Positions 1 to 6,662 of a DNA stretch of 25,956 nt are shown here, piece after piece. The stretch spans positions 1 through 25,956 of the forward strand of contig LNJE01000018.1 in assembly GCA_001587635.1 (NCBI GenBank), given 5' to 3'. A program made the position numbers and the translations under genes. This stretch comes from Methanofastidiosum methylothiophilum (GTDB lineage Archaea; Methanobacteriota_B; Thermococci; Methanofastidiosales; Methanofastidiosaceae). Each line of letters starts with the position of its first letter. Positions within the stretch are counted from its first letter, which is position 1. A model generated the notes under the pieces. It saw only the letters and a program-made list of their open reading frames with translations, was not told the origin of the DNA and did no database searches.

Positions 1-1
1 G

Positions 2-271
2 TTTGGACTTAATCATCTAGTGATTACTGATAAATTTGGCCCTAGAGTCAGGATGGCGGCGATAATCACTGATGCTCCATTTGTTGCCAATTCTCATTCT
101 TCTGAATTTATAGATAGCCGCTGTAAAGACTGCAATAAGTGTATAGACATATGCCCTGTTTCGGCTTTGTCAAGGGATGGAACAATTCAAAGACAGAAGT
201 GCAGGGATTATATGTTCAATGATCTTGGAGGCCTACGCTGTGGGATGTGTATCAAGGTATGCCCATTGTGA
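2..271 (+). CDS. 4Fe-4S protein, epoxyqueuosine-reductase-like C-terminus (partial)
   Basis: The reading frame is open from base 2, so the gene begins upstream of the window; the GTG at 20 is internal, not a start. The visible part, about 89 residues, begins with a GLNHLVITDKFGPRVR segment. It resembles the conserved region just before the ferredoxin domain in QueG-like and related corrinoid/Fe-S reductases. Two Cys clusters follow: CKDCNKC-x3-CP and CGMC-x3-CP, the usual ligand pattern for two 4Fe-4S clusters. The protein stops right after the last Cys-Pro-Leu, so it lacks the HEAT-like C-terminal extension of bacterial QueG. The family is assigned from motif layout only. An electron-transfer or reductive-activation protein of unknown substrate is equally possible. 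Confidence 0.6.
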   Translation, partial: FGLNHLVITDKFGPRVRMAAIITDAPFVANSHSSEFIDSRCKDCNKCIDICPVSALSRDGTIQRQKCRDYMFNDLGGLRCGMCIKVCPL

Positions 272-338
272 ACAATAAGAATCACAGAAACCATTTTTAT
301 TTATATAAATAGCTTAGGGCTTTCTAACTGAAATGTAG

Positions 339-413
339 AGCCCCGAGGGGGATTTGAACCCCCGACTTGCTGATTACAAGTCAGCCGCTCTAGCCAGGCT
401 GAGCCACCGAGGC
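339..413 (-). tRNA. tRNA-Thr (anticodon TGT)
   Basis: The minus strand folds into a full cloverleaf. A seven-pair acceptor stem (GCCTCGG with TCGGGGC, two G-U pairs) encloses a D arm, an anticodon arm and a T arm. The anticodon stem GCTGA/TCAGC holds the loop CTTGTAA, giving anticodon TGT for ACA codons. The T arm is GGGGG-TTCAAAT-CCCCC. The discriminator base is T, as usual for archaeal tRNA-Thr, and CCA is not encoded. A TATA-like box lies about 30 bases upstream. Confidence 0.95.
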
Positions 414-437
414 ATAATTTAAAAAGAACTAAAACAA

Positions 438-446
438 TTTATAAAT
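438..446 (-). promoter_or_regulatory. TATA box for tRNA-Thr
   Basis: ATTTATAAA on the minus strand is centred about 29 bases before the tRNA 5' end, the normal archaeal TATA spacing. It sits just past the stop codon of the isomerase gene that reads toward it, so the tRNA can be transcribed independently of that operon. Confidence 0.6.
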
Positions 447-1406
447 TTAATCCTCCCATGGTTCTTTCTCAAATGATCCCAATCCATATGTTTCTTTCAA
501 CACCAATATTGCAGCTTGTGGTGCTATTAGTCCTTTTTCAGTTATAATCAAATCAATATACTCTGGAGGGGTAATATCAAACGCAGGATTTTTTACTTTT
601 AATCCTTTCAATCTTTCATAATCCTCTTTTGATATTACTTCAAATATGTCCCTTTCTTCAATTTCAATTAATTCCCCGCTATATGTTCGAGGGTTAAATT
701 TGTATGTTTCTGCCGCAACAATAAAATTGACTCTTGCTTCGTGCGCAATTAATGCAAGAGTTGCTGTGCCAATTTTGTTGGCAACGGCCCCGTTTGCAGC
801 TACCGCATCTGCACCGGTGATTACATGATTGGCTCTCTTTATAAACAGTCTAGCTGCTGAATCAACTATTAAAGTAACATCTATCCCCTCATCTAAAAGT
901 TCCTTTGCGGTAAGTAGTCCTTGAAATCTTGGCCTTGTTTCATTGGCATATACTTTTATTTTCTTCCCATCCCTGTGTGCCTTTTTTATAATCCCAAGGG
1001 CCACAGAACTATTGCAATTGACAAAAATTACATCGCCATCCCTTATTCGCTTTGAACCTATTTCCGCTATTTTTTCTAGAGCACGATTTGAATTCTCACA
1101 AAAATCATTGGCAGCCTTTGATACAATTTTCTTTAAAGACGTTACGTCCCTTCCATCGTTATGCCCCTTTTCAAGTTCAGTTAAAACATACCTAAGGGAA
1201 TTTTCAAGAGAAACTGCCGTTGGCCTAGTTGCAATAAGGAATCTAGCAGTTTCCTTAATATCACTTACAAATTTTATAGGATCGTTTCCTTTATAGTTTT
1301 CAGCTTCTATTTTTAGAGCTTCTGCTACAGTTCTACCTATTTTTGCCGCACCCCGTATCTTCATGCTCTTTATATCTTCTGCAATATCAACAACTTTTTT
1401 ATCCAT
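447..1406 (-). CDS. ribose-1,5-bisphosphate isomerase
   Basis: A 319-residue member of the eIF2B-alpha/MtnA/R15P isomerase family. It should convert ribose-1,5-bisphosphate to ribulose-1,5-bisphosphate, the RuBisCO substrate, in the archaeal nucleotide-salvage pathway. The sequence follows the Thermococcus kodakarensis enzyme as I remember it, including KIRGAAKIGR near residue 16, ETRPRFQG at 156-163, AAETYKF at 231-237 and the C-terminal EPWED. The catalytic Cys and Asp of that enzyme correspond to C131 (NCNSS) and D200 (TGADA). The ATG at 1406 has a CAGGAG ribosome-binding site eight bases upstream and aligns with the family N-terminus. A longer TTG start at 1433 lacks good spacing. The start overlaps the upstream kinase stop by 8 bases (ATGGATAA), implying translational coupling. 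Confidence 0.9.
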   Translation of the reverse strand: MDKKVVDIAEDIKSMKIRGAAKIGRTVAEALKIEAENYKGNDPIKFVSDIKETARFLIATRPTAVSLENSLRYVLTELEKGHNDGRDVTSLKKIVSKAANDFCENSNRALEKIAEIGSKRIRDGDVIFVNCNSSVALGIIKKAHRDGKKIKVYANETRPRFQGLLTAKELLDEGIDVTLIVDSAARLFIKRANHVITGADAVAANGAVANKIGTATLALIAHEARVNFIVAAETYKFNPRTYSGELIEIEERDIFEVISKEDYERLKGLKVKNPAFDITPPEYIDLIITEKGLIAPQAAILVLKETYGLGSFEKEPWED

Positions 1407-2298
1407 CCAATCGGCTCCTGTATAATTTTTCAATATCCTCTTTTTTAACTTTTAAGATAGCACCGTAGTTCTGAACACAGAAACATGCAGCTGCATTAGC
1501 ATATCTCAAAGAACTTCTAATGTCAGAAGTCTTAATGTAATTAGCTATGAAGGCTGAAGAAAATGTGTCCCCCGCACCAGTGGGATCTATAACTTTTGCT
1601 GGGAATGCCTTCTCATGAATATAATTTTTACCAAAATAATAAACGCCGTCCTTATCCGCCTTAACAATTGTGTTCTTAACCCGCCTCTTTTTTAGATATA
1701 GGCCCCCTTCTTCTATATCCATAGAGCCTAAAAGAGCTGAAAGTTCATGTCTATTAATGAACAGGAAATCCACGTTTTTTATTAATTTCATTACTTCTTC
1801 GGAGTGGAAATAACAAAGTTGTTCACCAGGATCAAAACTTACAATATTGCCGTTCTCTTTTGCAATATTTATTGCATGCTCTGCTATTTCGATGTTTGTA
1901 GGGGAAACATGAACAAATCGGTATTCTTTGAATATCTGGTAGTTGATCATGTTTTTTTCAAACTTCTCATTAGCCCCTTTGTAAAAAAGGAACATTCTAT
2001 CATTTTCTTTATTTATTATAAACATCCTGCCAGATGGGGAGTTTTGAAGAATCAAATTAGAATAATCAACATTATAATTTTTGAATGTGCCAATTATTCC
2101 ATCGCTATCATTCCCAACTGCGGCCATTATCCCGGAATTTAAACCGAGAATTGATGCGTTGACAGAGACATTGAACGCTGACCCGCCATACCGAATCTCA
2201 AGCCCTTCTATCTTTGATTCTCCGTTAATAACTGGAAATGTCTGAACCCCCATTATTGTATCTATGTTTACATTTCCAATGCACAATAAGTCTTTCAA
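1399..2298 (-). CDS. PfkB-family carbohydrate kinase, candidate ribose-1-phosphate kinase
   Basis: A 299-residue ribokinase/PfkB-fold kinase. The N-terminal sugar-binding signature GGSAFN is at 38-43, the NRHE metal motif at 182-185 and the DPTGAGD catalytic motif at 238-244, with D244 as the expected base. The substrate cannot be read from motifs. Because the gene overlaps and precedes ribose-1,5-bisphosphate isomerase, I infer it may phosphorylate ribose-1-phosphate, as the ADP-dependent PfkB enzyme of Thermococcus does. Ribokinase, nucleoside kinase or another sugar kinase remain possible. The start is TTG, chosen because a strong AGGAGG lies nine bases before it and the protein begins at the usual family position. 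Confidence 0.8.
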   Translation of the reverse strand: MKDLLCIGNVNIDTIMGVQTFPVINGESKIEGLEIRYGGSAFNVSVNASILGLNSGIMAAVGNDSDGIIGTFKNYNVDYSNLILQNSPSGRMFIINKENDRMFLFYKGANEKFEKNMINYQIFKEYRFVHVSPTNIEIAEHAINIAKENGNIVSFDPGEQLCYFHSEEVMKLIKNVDFLFINRHELSALLGSMDIEEGGLYLKKRRVKNTIVKADKDGVYYFGKNYIHEKAFPAKVIDPTGAGDTFSSAFIANYIKTSDIRSSLRYANAAACFCVQNYGAILKVKKEDIEKLYRSRLDG

Positions 2299-2332
2299 CT
2301 AATACTTCCTCCTAAATTCAATTGATGTAAGA

Positions 2333-2341
2333 TTTATAAAG
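2333..2341 (+). promoter_or_regulatory. TATA box of the ECF ATPase operon
   Basis: TTTATAAAG begins 30 bases before the ATG at 2363 and no ribosome-binding site intervenes. The predicted transcription start falls at or next to the A of the ATG, so the mRNA is probably leaderless. The box lies in the 64-base gap between divergent genes. Confidence 0.6.
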
Positions 2342-2362
2342 ATTATTAGAGACTTCTTTATA

Positions 2363-3187
2363 ATGATTGAGATAAAAAATCTTTGTTTCAAGTATCATTC
2401 TCAGACAGAAAATACCTTACAAAACATTAATCTTAATATCAAAAAAGGAGAATTTGTCTCGATCATAGGACCTTCTGGTTGCGGCAAATCAACGCTATGT
2501 CTCACGTTAAACGGAATCATACCAAAAACTATAAGCGGGTTTTTTTCTGGGGATGTTATAATAGATGGTATTAATACAAAGGATGGGGAGGTCAGCGAAT
2601 TTTCAAAGAAAGTCGGAATGATACTTCAGAATCCCGAATCACAACTTTTTGCAATGACTGTTGAAGAAGAGTTAGCTTTTGGCCCTGAAAATCTAGCTGT
2701 TCCTAGAAAAGAAATTGAAGAAAGAATCTCTTGGGCACTTTCAGTAGTAAATATGGAAAATAAAAGAGATGAATTTCCTGGAAATCTTTCAGGTGGACAG
2801 AAGCAGAGAATTGCAATAGCGGCTTTTCTTACAATGAAACCTGACATTCTTGTCCTTGACGAACCTACAAGCCAACTCGATCCTATTGGAAAAAGAGAAG
2901 TGTTTTCTGTTTTAAAGGAGCTCCATGAAAAGGAAAAAATGACAATTGTACTAGTTGAACATAGAACTGAACCAATAGCGGAGCTATCTGACAGGGTAGT
3001 TGTAATGGACAAGGGATCAATCGTCTTAGAAGGATCTCCGAGATATGTATTTGAAAAAGTTCCCATTTTAAGAGAACTTGGAGTAATGGTTCCTGATATC
3101 AGCTATCTTACATATCTTTTGAAAGAGGGTGGGTATGTGAAGGATATTGCACTGACAGTTGAAGANGGAAAGAGGCTTTTCATATGA
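2363..3187 (+). CDS. ECF transporter ATPase, first copy
   Basis: A 274-residue ABC ATPase of the energy-coupling-factor (CbiO/EcfA) group, which powers vitamin or metal-ion uptake together with a T and an S membrane component. Walker A GPSGCGKST is at 36-44, the Q-loop LQNPESQLF at 88-96, the signature LSGGQ at 142-146, Walker B ILVLDEP at 162-168 and the switch His at 200 (VEHR). The NPESQ/NPENQ Q-loop and FGP motif are typical of ECF ATPases. The stop overlaps the next gene by four bases. No T or S component lies in the window, so the substrate is unknown. One N (position 3166) falls at a third codon position near the C-terminus. Confidence 0.85.
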   Translation: MIEIKNLCFKYHSQTENTLQNINLNIKKGEFVSIIGPSGCGKSTLCLTLNGIIPKTISGFFSGDVIIDGINTKDGEVSEFSKKVGMILQNPESQLFAMTVEEELAFGPENLAVPRKEIEERISWALSVVNMENKRDEFPGNLSGGQKQRIAIAAFLTMKPDILVLDEPTSQLDPIGKREVFSVLKELHEKEKMTIVLVEHRTEPIAELSDRVVVMDKGSIVLEGSPRYVFEKVPILRELGVMVPDISYLTYLLKEGGYVKDIALTVEXGKRLFI

Positions 3188-3987
3188 ACGCAATTGATGT
3201 TGAGGNTATTCATTTTAGCTATCCNGAATCTGATGAAATACTAAAAGGCGTCACATTATCAGTAAAAGAAAAAGAATTTCTTTCGTTAGTTGGTCAGAAT
3301 GGAAGCGGTAAGACTACTTTAGCAAAACANTTCAATGGATTACTGCGACCAACNAAAGGCAAAGTCCGCATCTTGGGGGAAGANNCAAAAAAATTTTCAA
3401 TTGCTGAACTTTCAAAAAAGGTTGGCCATCTTTTTCAAAATCCTGAGAATCAAATATTTGAAGAAACGGTGTTTGATGAAATAGCATTTGGGCCAAGGAA
3501 TCTCAATCTGCCTAAGGAAGAAATAGAGGCTCGAATCAATAAGGTATTAAAAACTACACGACTTTCTAAGTATCGGGATACGCACCCATTATCTCTTTCT
3601 GGAGGGGAAAAGCAGAGATTGGCTCTTGCTTCAGTTGTTGTAATGGAACCTCAAATACTAGTTTTGGATGAACCTACTACAGGCCTTGATCTTTTATCGA
3701 TTAATGGAATCCTAGAAATAGTAAAGGGGCTTCACAAAAGAAACGTTACCGTGGTATTGATTACTCATGATATGGAGCTTGTGTCAGAATTATCTGAAAG
3801 GGTCGTTGTTATGAATAACGGTCAAATAATTGGAGATGGAAAGCCAAACGACATATTTGCAGATGATGAATTATTAAAAAGGGCAAGCCTTGAGCCTCCA
3901 CAAATAATGAAGTTTTCTAAGATATTAGGATTAAAACCTGAAGTTAAGGTCGATGCCCTCTATAAGAGAATTATTGATACCCTCTAA
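3184..3987 (+). CDS. ECF transporter ATPase, second copy
   Basis: A 267-residue partner ATPase overlapping the first by four bases (ATGA), so the two are probably made together as the usual EcfA-EcfA' heterodimer. Walker A GQNGSGKTT is at 37-45, the Q-loop FQNPENQIF at 84-92, the signature LSGGE at 138-142, Walker B ILVLDEP at 158-164 and His195 in ITHD. The C-terminal part beyond about residue 215 resembles the ECF-specific extension. Several N bases between 3206 and 3385 make single residues ambiguous without breaking the frame. The membrane T subunit is absent on both sides, so this operon relies on a T component encoded elsewhere or is incomplete. Confidence 0.85.
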   Translation: MNAIDVEXIHFSYXESDEILKGVTLSVKEKEFLSLVGQNGSGKTTLAKXFNGLLRPXKGKVRILGEXXKKFSIAELSKKVGHLFQNPENQIFEETVFDEIAFGPRNLNLPKEEIEARINKVLKTTRLSKYRDTHPLSLSGGEKQRLALASVVVMEPQILVLDEPTTGLDLLSINGILEIVKGLHKRNVTVVLITHDMELVSELSERVVVMNNGQIIGDGKPNDIFADDELLKRASLEPPQIMKFSKILGLKPEVKVDALYKRIIDTL

Positions 3988-4094
3988 AGTATTGAATTAA
4001 CATTAAAAACTAATTTTCAATTTTTGATTATTAATAATTGTTATTATAATAATTGATTAACAATAGTTTAATAATAAATTACAGTATCGAAAGA

Positions 4095-4103
4095 TTTATA
4101 AAT
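4095..4103 (+). promoter_or_regulatory. TATA box of the small membrane peptide gene
   Basis: TTTATAAAT preceded by a purine-rich CGAAAGA (BRE-like) segment. The expected transcription start near 4121 leaves a leader of about 23 bases that contains the GGAGGTG ribosome-binding site. Confidence 0.55.
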
Positions 4104-4143
4104 CAATGATGTCTAATATTATTATAGCACTGGAGGTGAATAA

Positions 4144-4242
4144 ATGAAAAAAATAGTTGGAATTGTAGCTGCAGGTGCGATATTAGCCACTGTATCCACA
4201 GCACTAATCCTAAAAAAGAAAAAAGAAGTAAAACATAAATAA
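4144..4242 (+). CDS. 32-residue single-pass membrane peptide
   Basis: A short gene encoding 32 residues. Its layout is a basic start (MKK), a hydrophobic alpha-helical stretch from about residue 4 to 23 rich in Ala, Val, Ile and Leu, then a strongly basic KKKKEVKHK tail. This is a classic small membrane protein with the tail in the cytoplasm by the positive-inside rule. Support for expression is good: GGAGGTG at 4132-4138 with ideal spacing, a TATA box at 4095, and a hairpin followed by a T-run right after the stop. It is monocistronic, between the ECF ATPases and a convergent operon. A role as a small ECF accessory subunit is only a guess. No known family is recognised. Confidence 0.65.
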   Translation: MKKIVGIVAAGAILATVSTALILKKKKEVKHK

Positions 4243-4243
4243 G

Positions 4244-4285
4244 ATACTAAAGTAATCTCAACACTATTTTAGTATTCTATTTTTC
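4244..4285. terminator. candidate bidirectional terminator
   Basis: ATACTAAA (4244-4251) and TTTAGTAT (4268-4275) form an eight-pair stem, followed by a T-rich stretch to 4285. It lies between the convergent small peptide gene and the 4269-5309 gene, overlapping the latter's stop codon. It could end transcription from either side. Confidence 0.4.
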
Positions 4286-5309
4286 TTATTATTTCTTCAC
4301 CTAAATAGACCTCAATATCTTTTTTCAAGCATTCAAAATCTGACTTAATGCTCTTTTTTCCTTTAAAAAAATATGACTGGATCTTATCCCCTGAGATATC
4401 ATCACCCATCACTTCAAAAAGAACAGATCCGCTGTAAAAATGCTCACCCTTGATTATCCCATCCTTGTCACCGTCAACTATACCAATCAACGGGATCCCA
4501 AATCTCTTTAGGATATACCCAGACATCCTTGTTGTATCGTCACCGATGGTCACAGCCCCGGAAATATTAGAAAGATTTTGATATATAGAGTATGCATCAT
4601 GATTAATTAGAATAATATTCTCCCCATGAAGTTTTCTTAGTATTTTTGGATCCCTTGTCAGAAATCCGTCAGTGCTATCGATCTTTAAAGAATAAACATC
4701 TATATCTTTTAATTTTTCCAAACCGTGTTCTTTTATTTTAACGCCCCAGATTCTATCAATTTTTCTGTCTTTGACGTATACTTTGACATCTTTATCAGTG
4801 ACTTTGCCTACAATGAGTCCATTGAACAATAAAAATTCCCCCGGAACACATCCCCTTACTTTTCTCACAAAATAGCCATCCTCTTTTGCGACCTCTATGC
4901 CCTTGCCTACAGGGGATTCATTAAATCCAAGTGAAGTTAAGTAATCCTTCAAATTGGAACTGCCTTTTTTGGCTTCAAACAGCGTTTGAGTCTCGATATC
5001 AATTCCCAATATGCCCCCGTCAAATACAGCCCGCTCACCTATTGAGCCGAGAAACACCTTAGCGGTATCAATTGATCTTGCCTTCAACACAAACAATACT
5101 GTGTCAAATCCTTTAAGTTCTGATATGGCAACAGACGGTCTTTTAAAAATCATCTCAACCCCTTCTATCCCGCTATCAAACATAGAGGTTATACCCATAG
5201 TTCCGACAATGAAGGATTTCATGACGTATCGCTTATTCAATGATTTTAGAATTTCTTTACTTCTCTCATCGTAGAAGATATCAACTCCATGAAATAGTAA
5301 AGCTAACAT
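4269..5309 (-). CDS. conserved archaeal protein, probable DUF2117 family
   Basis: A 346-residue protein of unknown function. The N-terminus (LALLFHGVDIFY, then a charged helix) and the C-terminal segment GDDTTRMSGYILKRFGIPLIGI followed by DGDKDG match what I remember of the archaeal DUF2117 family. The GDDTT and DGDxDG stretches look like nucleotide- or metal-binding loops, but this is inference. There is no signal peptide or membrane segment, so it should be cytosolic. The start codon lies within the last codons of glmM (7-base overlap), so it is translationally coupled to the amino-sugar operon and may act in the same pathway. Family assignment is from memory and unverified. Confidence 0.6.
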   Translation of the reverse strand: MLALLFHGVDIFYDERSKEILKSLNKRYVMKSFIVGTMGITSMFDSGIEGVEMIFKRPSVAISELKGFDTVLFVLKARSIDTAKVFLGSIGERAVFDGGILGIDIETQTLFEAKKGSSNLKDYLTSLGFNESPVGKGIEVAKEDGYFVRKVRGCVPGEFLLFNGLIVGKVTDKDVKVYVKDRKIDRIWGVKIKEHGLEKLKDIDVYSLKIDSTDGFLTRDPKILRKLHGENIILINHDAYSIYQNLSNISGAVTIGDDTTRMSGYILKRFGIPLIGIVDGDKDGIIKGEHFYSGSVLFEVMGDDISGDKIQSYFFKGKKSIKSDFECLKKDIEVYLGEEIIRKIEY

Positions 5310-6658
5310 AGGGCCCTCATAAAATCCTTTGTTTCCTGTACAAGTTCATTTGATCTTTCCATGCTCTTTGATTCCGCAATTATCCTTACAATCGGCTCTG
5401 TATTGGAGGGCCTTATATGTATCCAAGACGAGTCAAGATCAAATTTCAATCCGTCAATATCATTACACGAATAATCCTTGAAATGACCTTTAATGTGATT
5501 TATATTATTATCAAAAGACTTTCTAGAGATACTTATCTTATCCTTTACCATATAATACCTTGGAAGTCCGGATACTATCGAAGAAAGTTGCAATCCAGAT
5601 TTTGATAATCCAAGCAATATCAGTGAAATTGCGGAAAGTGAATCCCTTGCATATTGGATCATGGGCAATATCACCCCCCCATTCCCCTCGCCACCAATAG
5701 AAGCACATGTTCTAATCATCTCCTCAACAACGTTTATTTCTCCAACTTTTGATCGTATGACTTTACCTCCAAGGGAGCTTACCACATCATCAAGCGCCCT
5801 TGTTGTTGAGAGATTTGTTACAACAGTTTTATTTGTAGGATTCATATATTCAATAAAAAATTTTGAAGCTAGCACAAGTGTGTTTTCCTCTCCGATATAC
5901 CTGCCTTTTTCATCCAGTATGGCAACTCTATCTGCATCACCGTCTAATGCAAATCCAATGTCAATGTCCTTTCTTTCCCCTATGAAATCAGAAAAGTAGC
6001 GAAGGTTTTCCCTCAAAGGCTCAGGGTTTCTTGGAAAGAGAGAGTTTGTATCACAATTCAATCTGACCACTTTAAATCCAATTCTTTCTATAAGTGCTGG
6101 GATTATTTCAGATCCTGCCGCATTGCATGCATCAACTGCAACAGTTAATTTATCCTTGCCAGAGCAATCAAAATTAATCTTCTGAAGAACGAAATTTGTA
6201 TGGAGCTCTTTTGCATTTGTATCGCCAGTTAATTTTCCAAGTTTGTCATAAGTCTGAAATTTAAAATTTTTTTCTTCTAGATTTTTTGTAATCGTATTAA
6301 TCTTTTTTTCATTAAAGAAAATTCCGTTGCCTTCAATAAATTTTAAGCCGTTCCAGTTTTCAGGATTATGGCTGGCAGTTATGGCAATACCGCCTGAAGC
6401 ATTTTTAATTTTAGTAATAAATTGTACAGTAGGGGTGGGTGCAATTCCAATATCCAATATTTCAAAGCCTAATGATTTGAGAGAGGATACAACTGCATTT
6501 TTCACCATGCTGCTGGAAATCCTTGAATCATTGCCGATAACAACGGTGCCTGGGGGTATCTCATTTGCAAAGGAGGCCACATAATTACATATTAATTCCG
6601 GAGTTAATCCGTTTCCAACAACGCCCCTAAGCCCTGAAACCCCAAATATCACATCCAT
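5303..6658 (-). CDS. glmM: phosphoglucosamine mutase / phosphohexomutase
   Basis: A 451-residue alpha-D-phosphohexomutase. Catalytic phosphoserine loop TASHNP at 94-99 (Ser96), Mg-binding DGDADR at 239-244, sugar-binding GEGNGG at 323-328 and phosphate-binding RPSNTEP at 416-422 are all intact and in order, at full family length. It should interconvert glucosamine-6-phosphate and glucosamine-1-phosphate; phosphomannomutase activity is also possible, since archaeal members are hard to separate. The neighbouring GlmU-like gene, 4 bases upstream, supports the glucosamine reading. Start ATG at 6658 has an AAGTGA site that includes the stop of the upstream gene, so translation is coupled. Confidence 0.88.
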   Translation of the reverse strand: MDVIFGVSGLRGVVGNGLTPELICNYVASFANEIPPGTVVIGNDSRISSSMVKNAVVSSLKSLGFEILDIGIAPTPTVQFITKIKNASGGIAITASHNPENWNGLKFIEGNGIFFNEKKINTITKNLEEKNFKFQTYDKLGKLTGDTNAKELHTNFVLQKINFDCSGKDKLTVAVDACNAAGSEIIPALIERIGFKVVRLNCDTNSLFPRNPEPLRENLRYFSDFIGERKDIDIGFALDGDADRVAILDEKGRYIGEENTLVLASKFFIEYMNPTNKTVVTNLSTTRALDDVVSSLGGKVIRSKVGEINVVEEMIRTCASIGGEGNGGVILPMIQYARDSLSAISLILLGLSKSGLQLSSIVSGLPRYYMVKDKISISRKSFDNNINHIKGHFKDYSCNDIDGLKFDLDSSWIHIRPSNTEPIVRIIAESKSMERSNELVQETKDFMRALC

Positions 6659-6662
6659 AAAA

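Noticed and set aside
20..271. A complete 83-residue ferredoxin starting with GTG at 20
   Set aside because: The frame stays open to base 2 and the upstream residues continue a conserved family segment, so the gene is partial.
646..1296. Plus-strand reading frames over the isomerase gene
   Set aside because: They lie wholly opposite a well-supported gene, have low-complexity Ser/Pro composition and no ribosome-binding sites.
4015..4080. AT-rich near-palindrome around AATTGTTATTATAATAATT upstream of the small peptide gene
   Set aside because: Such symmetry is expected by chance in A/T-only sequence; no partner repeat or promoter element ties it to regulation.
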